From positions 1-14,674 of the forward strand of contig JBEELK010000215.1 in the NCBI GenBank assembly GCA_041168165.1: DNA of 14,674 nt, given 5' to 3'. The first letter of the stretch is position 1; each line of letters opens with the position of its first letter. The position numbers were made by a program, and so were the translations under genes. The stretch comes from SXPK01 sp041168165 (GTDB lineage: Bacteria > Planctomycetota > UBA1135 > UBA2386). This document shows positions 8,402 through 14,674 of the stretch, one piece after another. The notes beneath the pieces were generated by a model, which was not told the origin of the DNA, did not search any database, and saw only the letters and a list, made by a program, of their open reading frames with translations.

Positions 8402-8475
8402 TTCGGCGCGAACGGACAACAGCGGACGGTGAACTGCGGGCGGCGATAAACTCTAGGTTGCGATCACGGTGCAGC

Positions 8476-8503
8476 GCGCGGCAGGACGATCGGCCCGCCG
8501 CGC
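8476..8503 (-). terminator. Strong GC hairpin between infC and kgd
   Basis: In the minus-strand transcript, GCGCGGCGGG (8503-8494) pairs with CCTGCCGCGC (8485-8476) over 10 positions with one G-U pair and an 8-base loop. The stem starts 7 bases after the infC stop. No U-run follows, so it may be a rho-independent terminator of low efficiency, a 3'-end stabiliser, or a processing point separating infC from kgd. Confidence 0.4.
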
Positions 8504-8510
8504 ACTCGAC

Positions 8511-9269
8511 TCACCTCTTCGTGAGCAGCATCACCATGCGCTTGCCTTCCATGCGGATGCCCGACTCGACCTTTGCGATGTCGGACAACTCCTTCAGCAC
8601 GCTTTGGATGACCTGCTCGCCGACATCCTTGTGCGCCATCTGACGGCCGCGGAAGAGACATACGAGCAGGACCTTGTCGCCTTCCGACAAGAAGTCACGA
8701 GCAGCGCGCACACGCACTTGGCGGTCATGGTCTGCAATCGCGGGCCGCAAGCGCACTTCCTTGACTTGCACTTGGTGCTGCTTGCGCTTGCTCGCTTGGT
8801 CCTTCTTCTTCTGCTCGTACTTGTACTTCCCGTAGTCCATGATGCGGCACACGGGGGGCCGCTGGTCCGGGGCGATCTCCACAAGGTCGAGCCCCTTGTG
8901 CGAGGCGAGCGCGAGTGCGTCCGCGGTCTCGATGATGCCGAGCTGCTTGCCTTCGTCATCGATCACGCGCACCTGACGGATGCGGATCTGGTGGTTGATG
9001 CGCGGACCACGCTCCTGCATCGGCGGACGACGATCGGGGCGACCACCGCCACTTGGGCCGCCGGGGCCACGGCTTGCACCTGGGCCACCGGGGCCAGCTG
9101 GGCCACGGCTGCCACCAGGACCGCTAGAGCCAGGGGCTCCTGCTCCGCCGGGACCTGCAGGCCGCGCAGGCCCGCTGGCGGGTCCGCTTGCAGGTCCGGT
9201 TGCAGGACCGCTGGAGGGACCGGTCGGCCCTTGGTTGTTGCCGCCACCCAATCCGCTACTGCTCGTCAT
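8511..9269 (-). CDS. infC: Translation initiation factor IF-3 with Gly/Pro-rich N-terminal extension
   Basis: IF3 binds the 30S subunit, checks start-codon/initiator-tRNA pairing and prevents premature 50S joining. The product is 252 residues; the usual size is about 170-180. Residues 1-83 are an added low-complexity segment of Gly, Pro, Ala, Ser and some Arg with collagen-like GP steps. The IF3 N-domain follows from about 87 (RINHQIRIRQVRVID, then the hallmark CRIMDYGKYKYEQKKK at 141-156), and the C-domain runs from about 167 (KEVRLRPAI, DFLSEGDKV, GKRMVMLLTKR). The ATG at 9267-9269 has GAGG 4 bases upstream, supporting translation of the extension; an in-frame ATG at 9018-9020 would give a normal-length 169-residue IF3, but has no visible Shine-Dalgarno sequence. 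Neither start is the rare AUU/AUC/AUA type used for autoregulation in other bacteria. It has a candidate promoter of its own and is separated from rpmI-rplT. Confidence 0.95.
   Translation of the reverse strand: MTSSSGLGGGNNQGPTGPSSGPATGPASGPASGPARPAGPGGAGAPGSSGPGGSRGPAGPGGPGASRGPGGPSGGGRPDRRPPMQERGPRINHQIRIRQVRVIDDEGKQLGIIETADALALASHKGLDLVEIAPDQRPPVCRIMDYGKYKYEQKKKDQASKRKQHQVQVKEVRLRPAIADHDRQVRVRAARDFLSEGDKVLLVCLFRGRQMAHKDVGEQVIQSVLKELSDIAKVESGIRMEGKRMVMLLTKR
9174..9221. repeat. Four imperfect 12-base tandem repeats inside infC
   Basis: Four consecutive 12-base units (9174-9185, 9186-9197, 9198-9209, 9210-9221), of the form GCTKGCRGGWCC with few changes, encode the alternating Ser/Thr-Gly-Pro-Ala part of the IF3 extension. 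Because the unit is a multiple of three, gain or loss of a copy keeps the frame. More loosely related Gly/Pro coding repeats continue to about 9040. Confidence 0.7.
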
Positions 9270-9352
9270 GAAGCCTCGTCATTGCGTTCGATCGTCTCCT
9301 CGGTGAGGAAGGTTGCGTCGGCAAGGCGAACGCCCGCCGACATGGTCGTGGA

Positions 9353-9381
9353 AGGTTAGGAAGGACCTCGAAGTGCCGCAA
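9353..9381 (-). promoter_or_regulatory. Candidate sigma70-type promoter for infC
   Basis: On the minus strand TTGCGG (9376-9381) and TAACCT (9353-9358) are exactly 17 bases apart. Transcription would begin near 9346, giving a leader of about 77 bases before the infC ATG. The spacing and sequence resemble the candidate rpmI promoter. It lies in the 196-base gap between divergent genes; no convincing promoter could be placed for the plus-strand gene. Confidence 0.45.
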
Positions 9382-9465
9382 CGGGCTGGAAGGAACCGGA
9401 ATCGAAAGACAGCGGCGAACTGCAGGCCGAGAAACCGCCCACGGAGAGGTAGAACGCCGAGACAC

Positions 9466-9963
9466 ATGCCAATGCGCTCGAAAGCAACCTTGCTGCTCGC
9501 CCTATCGGCAGCCGCGGCCTGCGCCAATCCACCGCCTGCCCAGCGCGTGCACGCGTTCCGGCTGAAGCCAGGCGACGACCTGCTCTCGGAGATCCAGCGC
9601 CACGTGGACGAAGCGCAGATCGAAGCGGGATGGATCGCAACCTGCGTGGGCAGCCTGACCGACTGGACGCTGCGCTTCGCCGACCAAAGCGCTGGGGCCT
9701 CCGGCACCGGGCGCTTCGAGATCCTGAGCCTGTCCGGCACGGTCTCGAAGCACGGCAGCCATCTGCACCTCGCGATCGCCGACGCTGCGGGCAACACAAT
9801 CGGCGGCCACTTGCTGCGGGGCTGCCGCGTCTACACCACCGCCGAGATCGTCATCGCCGAGTCGACGGAGTTGGAGTTTACGCGCGCCAACGACGGCACG
9901 ACGCCGTGGAAGGAACTGCAGATCCGTCACCGCGCGCGCGCCGCTGCCGCGTCGCCACAGTAG
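9466..9963 (+). CDS. Exported PPC/DUF296-domain protein, probable lipoprotein
   Basis: 165 residues from the ATG at 9466 (a second ATG at 9472 is equally possible; GGAGAGG lies rather far upstream). The N-terminus MPMRSKATLLLALSAAAAC is a signal peptide with a lipobox-like AAAC, suggesting lipidation at Cys 19; ordinary signal-peptidase cleavage is an alternative. Residues about 28-155 are a PPC/DUF296 domain: HAFRLKPGDDLLSEI, a GS-TDWTLRFAD strand, and the conserved HLHLAIADAAGNTIGGHL with His 96, 99, 101 and 115, which in structurally known relatives cluster as a likely metal site. Plant relatives carry AT-hooks and bind DNA; bacterial ones are usually small cytoplasmic proteins of unknown function. 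No AT-hook is present here, and an export signal argues against DNA binding. The 3' end overlaps the convergent peptidase gene by 37 bases. Frame open upstream to 9313 encodes an Arg-rich stretch that I regard as non-coding. Confidence 0.85.
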   Translation: MPMRSKATLLLALSAAAACANPPPAQRVHAFRLKPGDDLLSEIQRHVDEAQIEAGWIATCVGSLTDWTLRFADQSAGASGTGRFEILSLSGTVSKHGSHLHLAIADAAGNTIGGHLLRGCRVYTTAEIVIAESTELEFTRANDGTTPWKELQIRHRARAAAASPQ

Positions 9964-11975
9964 CGATCCAGCCACGCGAAGAACTCGCGCTGCCACGCGA
10001 CCGAGTTCTGCGATTGCAGCACCCAGTGCCCTTCGTCGGGGAACGTGACGAGCCGACTCGCGACGCCTTGCATCTGCGCCGCGGTGAACGCCTGCAGGCC
10101 TTGGTCGTAGGGCACGCGATAGTCCTTCTCGCCGTGGATGACGAGCAGCGGCGTCTTCCAGTTCTGCACGTAGCGATGCGGCGAGAAGCGGCGCATCGCG
10201 GCTTCGCCGCCTTCCGTCTTCCACCACGGCGCGCCGAGGTCCCAGTTGGTGAACCACTGCTCCTCCGTCGAGAGAAACATCGACTCCAAGTTGAAGATGC
10301 CGCAGTGGCCGATCATGCAGGCGAAGCGATCGCCCGCGTTGCCCATCATCCAGAACACCGTGTAGCCGCCAAAGCTCGCGCCGACCGCGGCCGAGCGCGC
10401 CTTGTCGATATAGGGCCGCGCTTGCATCGCATCGGTCACGGTGAGCAGGTCCTTCATCGCCTGCCCGCCCCAGTCCTCGGAGATCGCATCGCACCACGCT
10501 TGGCCGAAGCCCGGCAATCCGCGGCGATTGACTCCCGCGACGACGTAGCCCTTCGCGGCCATCAAGTGGAAGTTCCAGCGATACGAGAAGCCTTGGCCCA
10601 CCATCGATTGCGGGCCGCCCTGGCAGAACAGCACGAAGGGGTACTTCTTATTCGCGTCGAAGTTCGGCGGCTTGACGATCCACGCGTGGATGCGCTTGCC
10701 GTCGCTAGATGGAAACCACTCGGCCTCGACCTGTGGCATGTCGAAGCGCTCGGCCAACGTCGAGCCGACCTTGGTCAACGTCGTGATCGCGCCGGTCGCG
10801 ACATCGATCTCCACGAGATCCGCAGGCGTCTCCATCGTCGTGCGCAGCGCGTAGACCGTGTCGCCCTTTGGCGCCACTTGCAGCGACGACAACGCGTGGC
10901 GACCCGACGTCACGGCGCGGTGGTTGCCATCGAGCGTCGCGGTGTAGAGCTGTGTCGTGCCTTCAGTCTCCACGGTGAAGAACAGGCGCTCGCCATCCTC
11001 GGTCCAGTGCAGGTCGTGCACCGACGCGTCGAGTTGCGGCAGCAGTTCTTTGTTCTCGCCCTTCCTGAGGTCGCGCACGAACAACCGCACGCGGTCCGCC
11101 TCGAACCCTGCGCGCGCCATGCTGCAGAACGCGATCTTGGTCCCATCCGGCGACCACGCCGGATCCTGGTCATAGCCCGGCATGCCTTCGGTCTGCAGCA
11201 GGTGCGGGCCATCGATCGCGACCGGCGCGTAGTAGAGCCCGCTGTCCGTGCTGCGTTCGGGATCGGCGACCTTCTTCGCGGTGTAGCACACGAACTCGCC
11301 AGACGGCGAGAAGCAGAACTGCTCGCGCCCGCCAAAGGGCTGCAGCGGCGTGTCGAACGGCTGCCCGGCCATGAGGTCGCGCACTGAGGTCCCATCGGCG
11401 TTGGCGACGAACACATGGCTCCGCGTCCCATCGAGCCAGCGATCCCAATGGCGGACCATGAGGTCGTCGTAGACGCGCAGGTTCGCCTTCGGCAGGTCCG
11501 AATGACGGTCCTTTGGAGCCTCGCCAACTTGCACGCTGCGCGTGAACAGCGCACGCGATCCGTCCGCGGAGAACCGCAGGTTGGAGACCTCGCCGCCAAA
11601 ATCGACGCGCGTGTCGACGATCCCCTTCGTGACAAAGTGCACGCCGTCCTTGCCGACGTAGGCGATCTTGAAGTCCTTGTCGCCGACCCACTGCGGCTCG
11701 TTGCCAGACCCGACAAACAGCGGCGGATCCATGCGGTTCTGCAGGTCGAGCATGAGGATCCTCGTCTGCGACCCGTTCTTGGCGAGATCGACGGACTTGC
11801 TGGTGTAGAGCAGCCATCTCCCGTTGGGACTGAGGGCGGGCTCGCCAATCCGCGTGAGAACGACGAGGTCCTCCGCTCCGAGCAAGCGCGACGATGGGAT
11901 GTCGGTCTGCGACTCTTGGCCGATGGCAAGGGCAGTTCCGACGAACGCTGCGAGCAACGATGCGCACCAATGCAT
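9927..11975 (-). CDS. Secreted S9-family peptidase (prolyl oligopeptidase / acylaminoacyl-peptidase type)
   Basis: Serine peptidase likely acting on short peptides outside the cytoplasm. From the ATG at 11975 the product is 682 residues and begins with a signal-peptide-like MHWCASLLAAFVGTALAIGQ, but this has no basic residue before the hydrophobic core; ATGs at 12035 and 12089 would add an Arg-rich stretch, so the start is uncertain. The N-terminal half is a beta-propeller of WD40/TolB-like repeats (PALSPNGRWLLY, NLRFSADGSRALF, FSPSGEFVCYT, PAWSPDGTKIAF, LHWTEDGERLFF). The C-terminal alpha/beta-hydrolase domain has GGPQSM (oxyanion region), the nucleophile Ser 534 in GASFGGY, Asp 618 in HGEKDYRVP and His 650 in DEGHWV, so the triad is complete. 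It is divergent from the pseudopilin operon and tail-to-tail overlapping with the PPC gene. A type II secretion substrate is possible but only a guess from proximity. Confidence 0.93.
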   Translation of the reverse strand: MHWCASLLAAFVGTALAIGQESQTDIPSSRLLGAEDLVVLTRIGEPALSPNGRWLLYTSKSVDLAKNGSQTRILMLDLQNRMDPPLFVGSGNEPQWVGDKDFKIAYVGKDGVHFVTKGIVDTRVDFGGEVSNLRFSADGSRALFTRSVQVGEAPKDRHSDLPKANLRVYDDLMVRHWDRWLDGTRSHVFVANADGTSVRDLMAGQPFDTPLQPFGGREQFCFSPSGEFVCYTAKKVADPERSTDSGLYYAPVAIDGPHLLQTEGMPGYDQDPAWSPDGTKIAFCSMARAGFEADRVRLFVRDLRKGENKELLPQLDASVHDLHWTEDGERLFFTVETEGTTQLYTATLDGNHRAVTSGRHALSSLQVAPKGDTVYALRTTMETPADLVEIDVATGAITTLTKVGSTLAERFDMPQVEAEWFPSSDGKRIHAWIVKPPNFDANKKYPFVLFCQGGPQSMVGQGFSYRWNFHLMAAKGYVVAGVNRRGLPGFGQAWCDAISEDWGGQAMKDLLTVTDAMQARPYIDKARSAAVGASFGGYTVFWMMGNAGDRFACMIGHCGIFNLESMFLSTEEQWFTNWDLGAPWWKTEGGEAAMRRFSPHRYVQNWKTPLLVIHGEKDYRVPYDQGLQAFTAAQMQGVASRLVTFPDEGHWVLQSQNSVAWQREFFAWLDRYCGDAAAARAR

Positions 11976-12140
11976 GCCGCGAGCATCGCCACGGCGCGAA
12001 CGGAAACAACGCGACGGCAAAGGCGCATCGACCATCGCGGAAGGATCCGCGGGGTCCGGCGTCTGAGCCGCGCAACTTCTCCGCCGCATCGGCTAGACTC
12101 CGCCGCCCGCGGAGCCGATCCAAGGCTGCGCCCCACCGAC

Positions 12141-12581
12141 ATGAACGAACCCAACTACTGCGCCAACGCGCGCACTTCGTCCGACCGCATCGCCGAGCGC
12201 GCCCGCCAACAGGGCTTCACGCTCGTCGAGATCATGGTCGTGATCGTGATCCTTGGCCTGCTGGCCACGCTGGTCGTGCCGAACGTCATCGGAATGAGCG
12301 ACGACGCCAAGATCCAGAAGGCCCAGACCGACTGCACGGCGATCTTCAACCAGGCCAAGCTGTTCCGCGTGAAGAACGGCAAGATCCCGTCGATGGAAGA
12401 GCTGACGACCCCGGACGAGAAGGGTCAGGCCTACCTTGAGAACGTGATGTCCGACCCGTGGGATCACGAGTACATGATCCGCGAGACGGACCGCAATCAG
12501 TTCGAGGTCCTCAGCATGGGACCGGACGGATCCGAAGGCACCGAGGACGACATCTCGTCGAAGCTCGAGAAGAAGCAGTGA
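12141..12581 (+). CDS. gspG: Type II secretion major pseudopilin GspG
   Basis: Major subunit of the periplasmic pseudopilus that pushes folded proteins through the outer-membrane secretin. 146 residues, normal for GspG. Prepilin peptidase site RQQG|FTLVE at residues 22-30, with the essential Glu at mature position 5, followed by a hydrophobic helix (IMVVIVILGLLATLVVPNV). The C-terminal part shows GspG signatures: DPWDHEY at 105-111 (usually DPWG-x-x-Y, so Gly is replaced by Asp) and LSMGPDGSEGTEDDI at 124-138, corresponding to the calcium-binding loop of the family. The leader of 25 residues is longer than the usual 6-10. The ATG at 12141 has only a weak AAGG upstream; it begins the operon and is divergent from the S9 peptidase. 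Confidence 0.95.
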   Translation: MNEPNYCANARTSSDRIAERARQQGFTLVEIMVVIVILGLLATLVVPNVIGMSDDAKIQKAQTDCTAIFNQAKLFRVKNGKIPSMEELTTPDEKGQAYLENVMSDPWDHEYMIRETDRNQFEVLSMGPDGSEGTEDDISSKLEKKQ

Positions 12582-13156
12582 CCCCCGCCGCGCGTCGAGC
12601 CACCAGACAACACGGCTTCACGATCGTCGAGGTGATGGTCGTGCTGCTGCTCCTTGGCCTGATCACGGCCTTGGTGTTGCCCAACCTCGGCGCGTTCGTC
12701 CCGAAGGCGCGGCTCGACGCGGCGGCCAAGATTCTCGCAGCCAATATCGACAACCTGCGCAGCGAGGCGCGCATTCAGGGCAAGCAGTGCTCGCTCGAAC
12801 TCGACCTCGACAAGGGCACGTGGCGGTTCGTGTTCCCGCCGGAAGACCGACTGACGACCGATCAGGACGTGCAATCGCTGGAGCCGCGCGCCGACGAGTG
12901 GCAACTGCTGCAGGAAGACGTGCAGATCATCGCCGCCGGCAACCAGAACGAGGGCATGGCAAAGAACGGGACCTTTGCGATCGTGTTCGATCACAACGGC
13001 AACACGGCGGACCAATCCGTCGTGCTGCGGCTCGCCAGCGATCCCAACATGGTCTGGACCGTCAACATCCGCGGACTGACCGGACAGTGCGACATCCTGG
13101 AGAGCTTCGACGGCAAGCAGCAGTTGCCCGAAGAGACCGGCGAGGGCTCGTTCTGA
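12578..13156 (+). CDS. gspH: Type II secretion minor pseudopilin, GspH-like
   Basis: 192 residues from a GTG at 12578 whose last two bases are part of the gspG stop (GTGA overlap), with a purine-rich GAGAAGAAG upstream; this start places the prepilin peptidase site RQHG|FTIVE at residues 10-18. The N-terminal helix (VMVVLLLLGLITALVLPNLG) is followed by a beta-rich domain (CSLELDLDKGTWRFVF, FAIVFDHNGNTADQSVVLRL) typical of GspH, which caps or primes the pseudopilus. Identity as H rather than another minor pseudopilin rests on order and on the FDHNGNT motif, which resembles the 'F.p.G' strand of GspH/FimT. It is followed by gspI with a one-base overlap. Confidence 0.85.
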   Translation: MTPAARRATRQHGFTIVEVMVVLLLLGLITALVLPNLGAFVPKARLDAAAKILAANIDNLRSEARIQGKQCSLELDLDKGTWRFVFPPEDRLTTDQDVQSLEPRADEWQLLQEDVQIIAAGNQNEGMAKNGTFAIVFDHNGNTADQSVVLRLASDPNMVWTVNIRGLTGQCDILESFDGKQQLPEETGEGSF

Positions 13157-13917
13157 TGCGCGCGGATGGCACCACGTCCCAGGACGGCTTCACGCTGCTC
13201 GAAGCGGTCGTTGCGCTCGCGGTCGTCGCGATGGTCGTGATCGGCTATCTCGGCATGCGCACGAGCGCGTTGATCGATGGCATCGAGGCGCGCAACTGGC
13301 GCCTTGCGCGCGAACTCGCCGAGGAGCGTATGAGCGAACTGATCGCCGGCGCGCGCGAGACGCCGCCGCAGTCCGGCATCGAAGAGAAGTTCGAGCAATA
13401 CGACGGCTTCAGCTACCAGATCGTGGTCGGCGAATCTGCCATCGGCGAACTTGAGTCGTCGATTGCGAGCGACGCAGCGGAAGACGAATCGGACTCACGC
13501 AACCGCGCGGATTGGCAGCAGAACCGCGACACCTACCGCAAGGCGTCGTCGCGCGGCCTCAGCGCGCTCGAATACCAAGACCAACTCGCGGCCGAGGAAT
13601 ACCAACGCCGCGTGGACAACAAGGCGCCCAGCGAGACCGAGTTTGAGCAAGTCGCCGTCGCCGTGTTCTTTCCCAAGCTCAACGCTCGATTCGACGGACA
13701 ACGCGAGTCGTTCTTGATCAAGGCCAAGGTGTCGACGCTGGCGCTATCTGGCATGACGCCGGAGCAGGCCAAGCAGATCGCCGATGCGCAGGGCGCTGGC
13801 AGCGACGCCGCCGCAGGCGGCGGGCTGAGCGGCGGAGCGATGCCGAGCGGCGCAGGCGGCCAAGGCAGCAGCAGCGGCGGCGGATCGCTCGCCCCGGCAT
13901 CAGGAGGAGGCAAATGA
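13156..13917 (+). CDS. gspI: Type II secretion minor pseudopilin, GspI-like, enlarged
   Basis: 253 residues; GspI is normally about 120-130. The ATG at 13156 shares its A with the gspH stop (TGATG). Prepilin peptidase site SQDG|FTLLE at residues 8-16 is followed by a hydrophobic helix and the typical NWRLARELAEERMSEL segment at 47-62, which matches the GspI 'A..lA...l..l' helix. Two beta segments (FSYQIVVGE at 85-93 and FEQVAVAVFFPK at 163-174) are separated by a charged, probably helical insert of about 70 residues (95-162). A tail of about 40 residues (213-253) is almost all Gly, Ser and Ala. GspI normally sits in the pseudopilus tip with GspJ and GspK. The last codons of the tail contain the ribosome binding site of gspJ. 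Confidence 0.85.
   Translation: MRADGTTSQDGFTLLEAVVALAVVAMVVIGYLGMRTSALIDGIEARNWRLARELAEERMSELIAGARETPPQSGIEEKFEQYDGFSYQIVVGESAIGELESSIASDAAEDESDSRNRADWQQNRDTYRKASSRGLSALEYQDQLAAEEYQRRVDNKAPSETEFEQVAVAVFFPKLNARFDGQRESFLIKAKVSTLALSGMTPEQAKQIADAQGAGSDAAAGGGLSGGAMPSGAGGQGSSSGGGSLAPASGGGK
13902..13909 (+). promoter_or_regulatory. Strong Shine-Dalgarno sequence for gspJ inside gspI
   Basis: AGGAGGAG just upstream of the ATG at 13914 lies within the final Gly codons of gspI. It fixes the gspJ start and, with the ATGA overlap, suggests translational coupling. Confidence 0.75.
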
Positions 13918-14674
13918 CGCAGCACAAGACGCAGCAATCTGGCTTCACGCTGATCGAAGTCCTGCTCGCCGTCGGCATCACGTCGATGGTCATGCTGACG
14001 GTCGGTGTCACGTTCCGCGTGACGCTCGAAGCGCGCGCCGTCGTCGACGAACTCGCAGAGTCCACGGGTGCTGGCCCGCGCATCCTCGGCCTGCTGGAGC
14101 GCGACCTCCGCGGCCTCTGGACCTACAACATCAAGAACAACAAGGTGCTCGTCGGAACGAGCCGCGACGTCGGCAGCTTCGAAGCCGATCGCATCAACCT
14201 GATCACGACGACGGACTCGATCGGCTACGTGCTCGACGACCGCAACGTGCCACATCAAACCTCGGTCTGCGAAGTCGGCTACTGGCTCAAGCAGAACCCG
14301 CGCTACCGCGACCTCATCGAACTGTGGCGGCGCGAGGATCCGATGGTCGACGACGACCTCGTCACGGACGGCCGCTTCCAGCTCGTCCACGATCGGTTCA
14401 AGAGCTTCAAGATCACCTACTACCGCGAGCTCGGCTACGCGTCCGAGGCGCTGCACGAATGGGATAGCTCCGTCGAAGACGCGCTGCCTCGACGCATCAA
14501 GGTTGAGTTCACCCTCGAACGCAAGCGATCGAGCCGCAACGTGGTCGACGACGCGGAGTTTGACGACTTCGAGGGCGCCGAGAAGACCTACGTGCGGCAC
14601 TTCGTGCTCGATCCCTCGGTCCAAGGCTCACTGCAGCCCAACGTCGCGCTGATCCCGATCCGCCCGCCGAAGCC
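13914..14674 (+). CDS. gspJ: Type II secretion minor pseudopilin GspJ (C-terminus off window)
   Basis: At least 253 residues, open to the window edge; usual GspJ is about 200-240. The ATG at 13914 overlaps the gspI stop by four bases (ATGA). Prepilin peptidase site QQSG|FTLIE at residues 7-15, with Glu at mature position 5, then a hydrophobic helix (VLLAVGITSMVMLTVGVTF). The next region, GAGPRILGLLERDLRGLW, matches the GspJ 'l..le.Dl......' helix, and the body continues with beta strands (DRINLITTTDSIGYVL, SVCEVGYWLKQNP, FKITYYRELGY, RRIKVEFTLERKR). GspJ forms the tip with GspI and GspK; gspK would be expected just to the right of the window. No frameshift in the visible part. Confidence 0.92.
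   Translation, partial: MTQHKTQQSGFTLIEVLLAVGITSMVMLTVGVTFRVTLEARAVVDELAESTGAGPRILGLLERDLRGLWTYNIKNNKVLVGTSRDVGSFEADRINLITTTDSIGYVLDDRNVPHQTSVCEVGYWLKQNPRYRDLIELWRREDPMVDDDLVTDGRFQLVHDRFKSFKITYYRELGYASEALHEWDSSVEDALPRRIKVEFTLERKRSSRNVVDDAEFDDFEGAEKTYVRHFVLDPSVQGSLQPNVALIPIRPPK

Noticed and set aside
8402..8419. TTG start of kgd at 8419
   Set aside because: Open in frame, but a TTG without Shine-Dalgarno sequence is less likely than the ATGs at 8401 or 8395; kept as an alternative.
6797..8449. Long plus-strand open frame opposite kgd
   Set aside because: Low-quality Arg/Ala/His composition and no family match; the minus-strand frame is clearly Kgd.
9040..9221. Possible CRISPR-like repeats
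   Set aside because: The units are short, directly tandem without spacers, and lie in frame within infC.
9630..11387. Plus-strand open frame opposite the S9 peptidase
   Set aside because: Same bias artefact; it also covers the PPC gene in another frame.
13533..14624. Minus-strand open frame opposite gspI and gspJ
   Set aside because: The plus-strand frames have prepilin motifs and linked starts; this one shows no domain.

Overview
The window is high-GC DNA, almost fully coding, with 12 genes on both strands. It looks like the chromosome of a Gram-negative bacterium: one gene set makes type II secretion pseudopilins, and there is one probable lipoprotein and one exported peptidase. The mix of genes and the GC-rich style would fit a planctomycete or a similar deep-branching lineage, but nothing here fixes the phylum, so that is an inference of low confidence. 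No rRNA, tRNA, CRISPR array, transposase or phage gene was seen.

Left part (1-3727, minus strand): a translation operon, read right to left as rpmI (L35), rplT (L20), pheS and pheT; pheT runs off the left edge. rpmI and rplT are tightly coupled, and pheS and pheT are 13 bases apart. Between rplT and pheS lies a 163-base spacer with two strong hairpins. A good sigma70-like promoter (TTGCCG, 17 bases, TACCGT) sits just upstream of rpmI.

Middle (3861-9269): a plus-strand gene for an unrecognised multi-pass membrane protein, then on the minus strand a very large gene for a 2-oxoglutarate dehydrogenase E1 fused to an E2-type acyltransferase domain (Kgd/OdhA architecture), then infC for initiation factor IF3. 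infC normally lies directly upstream of rpmI-rplT, so here the classical infC-rpmI-rplT-pheST order is kept but broken by two unrelated genes. IF3 carries an N-terminal extension of about 83 residues rich in Gly, Pro and Ser, part of it built from 12-base tandem repeats. infC has its own promoter (TTGCGG, 17 bases, TAACCT).

Right part (9466-14674): a small plus-strand gene for a PPC/DUF296-domain protein with an export signal, overlapping tail-to-tail with a minus-strand S9-family (prolyl oligopeptidase type) secreted peptidase. Divergent from the peptidase is an operon of four type II secretion pseudopilins in the order gspG-gspH-gspI-gspJ, each joined to the next by a stop/start overlap; gspJ runs off the right edge. 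The GspI homologue is about twice the usual size, with a charged insert and a Gly/Ser-rich tail.

I did not find a clearly new multi-gene system. The points most worth a second look are the IF3 extension, the exported PPC-domain protein, the modified GspI, the fused Kgd inside a broken translation operon, and the concentration of the tetranucleotide CTAG in the few intergenic gaps.
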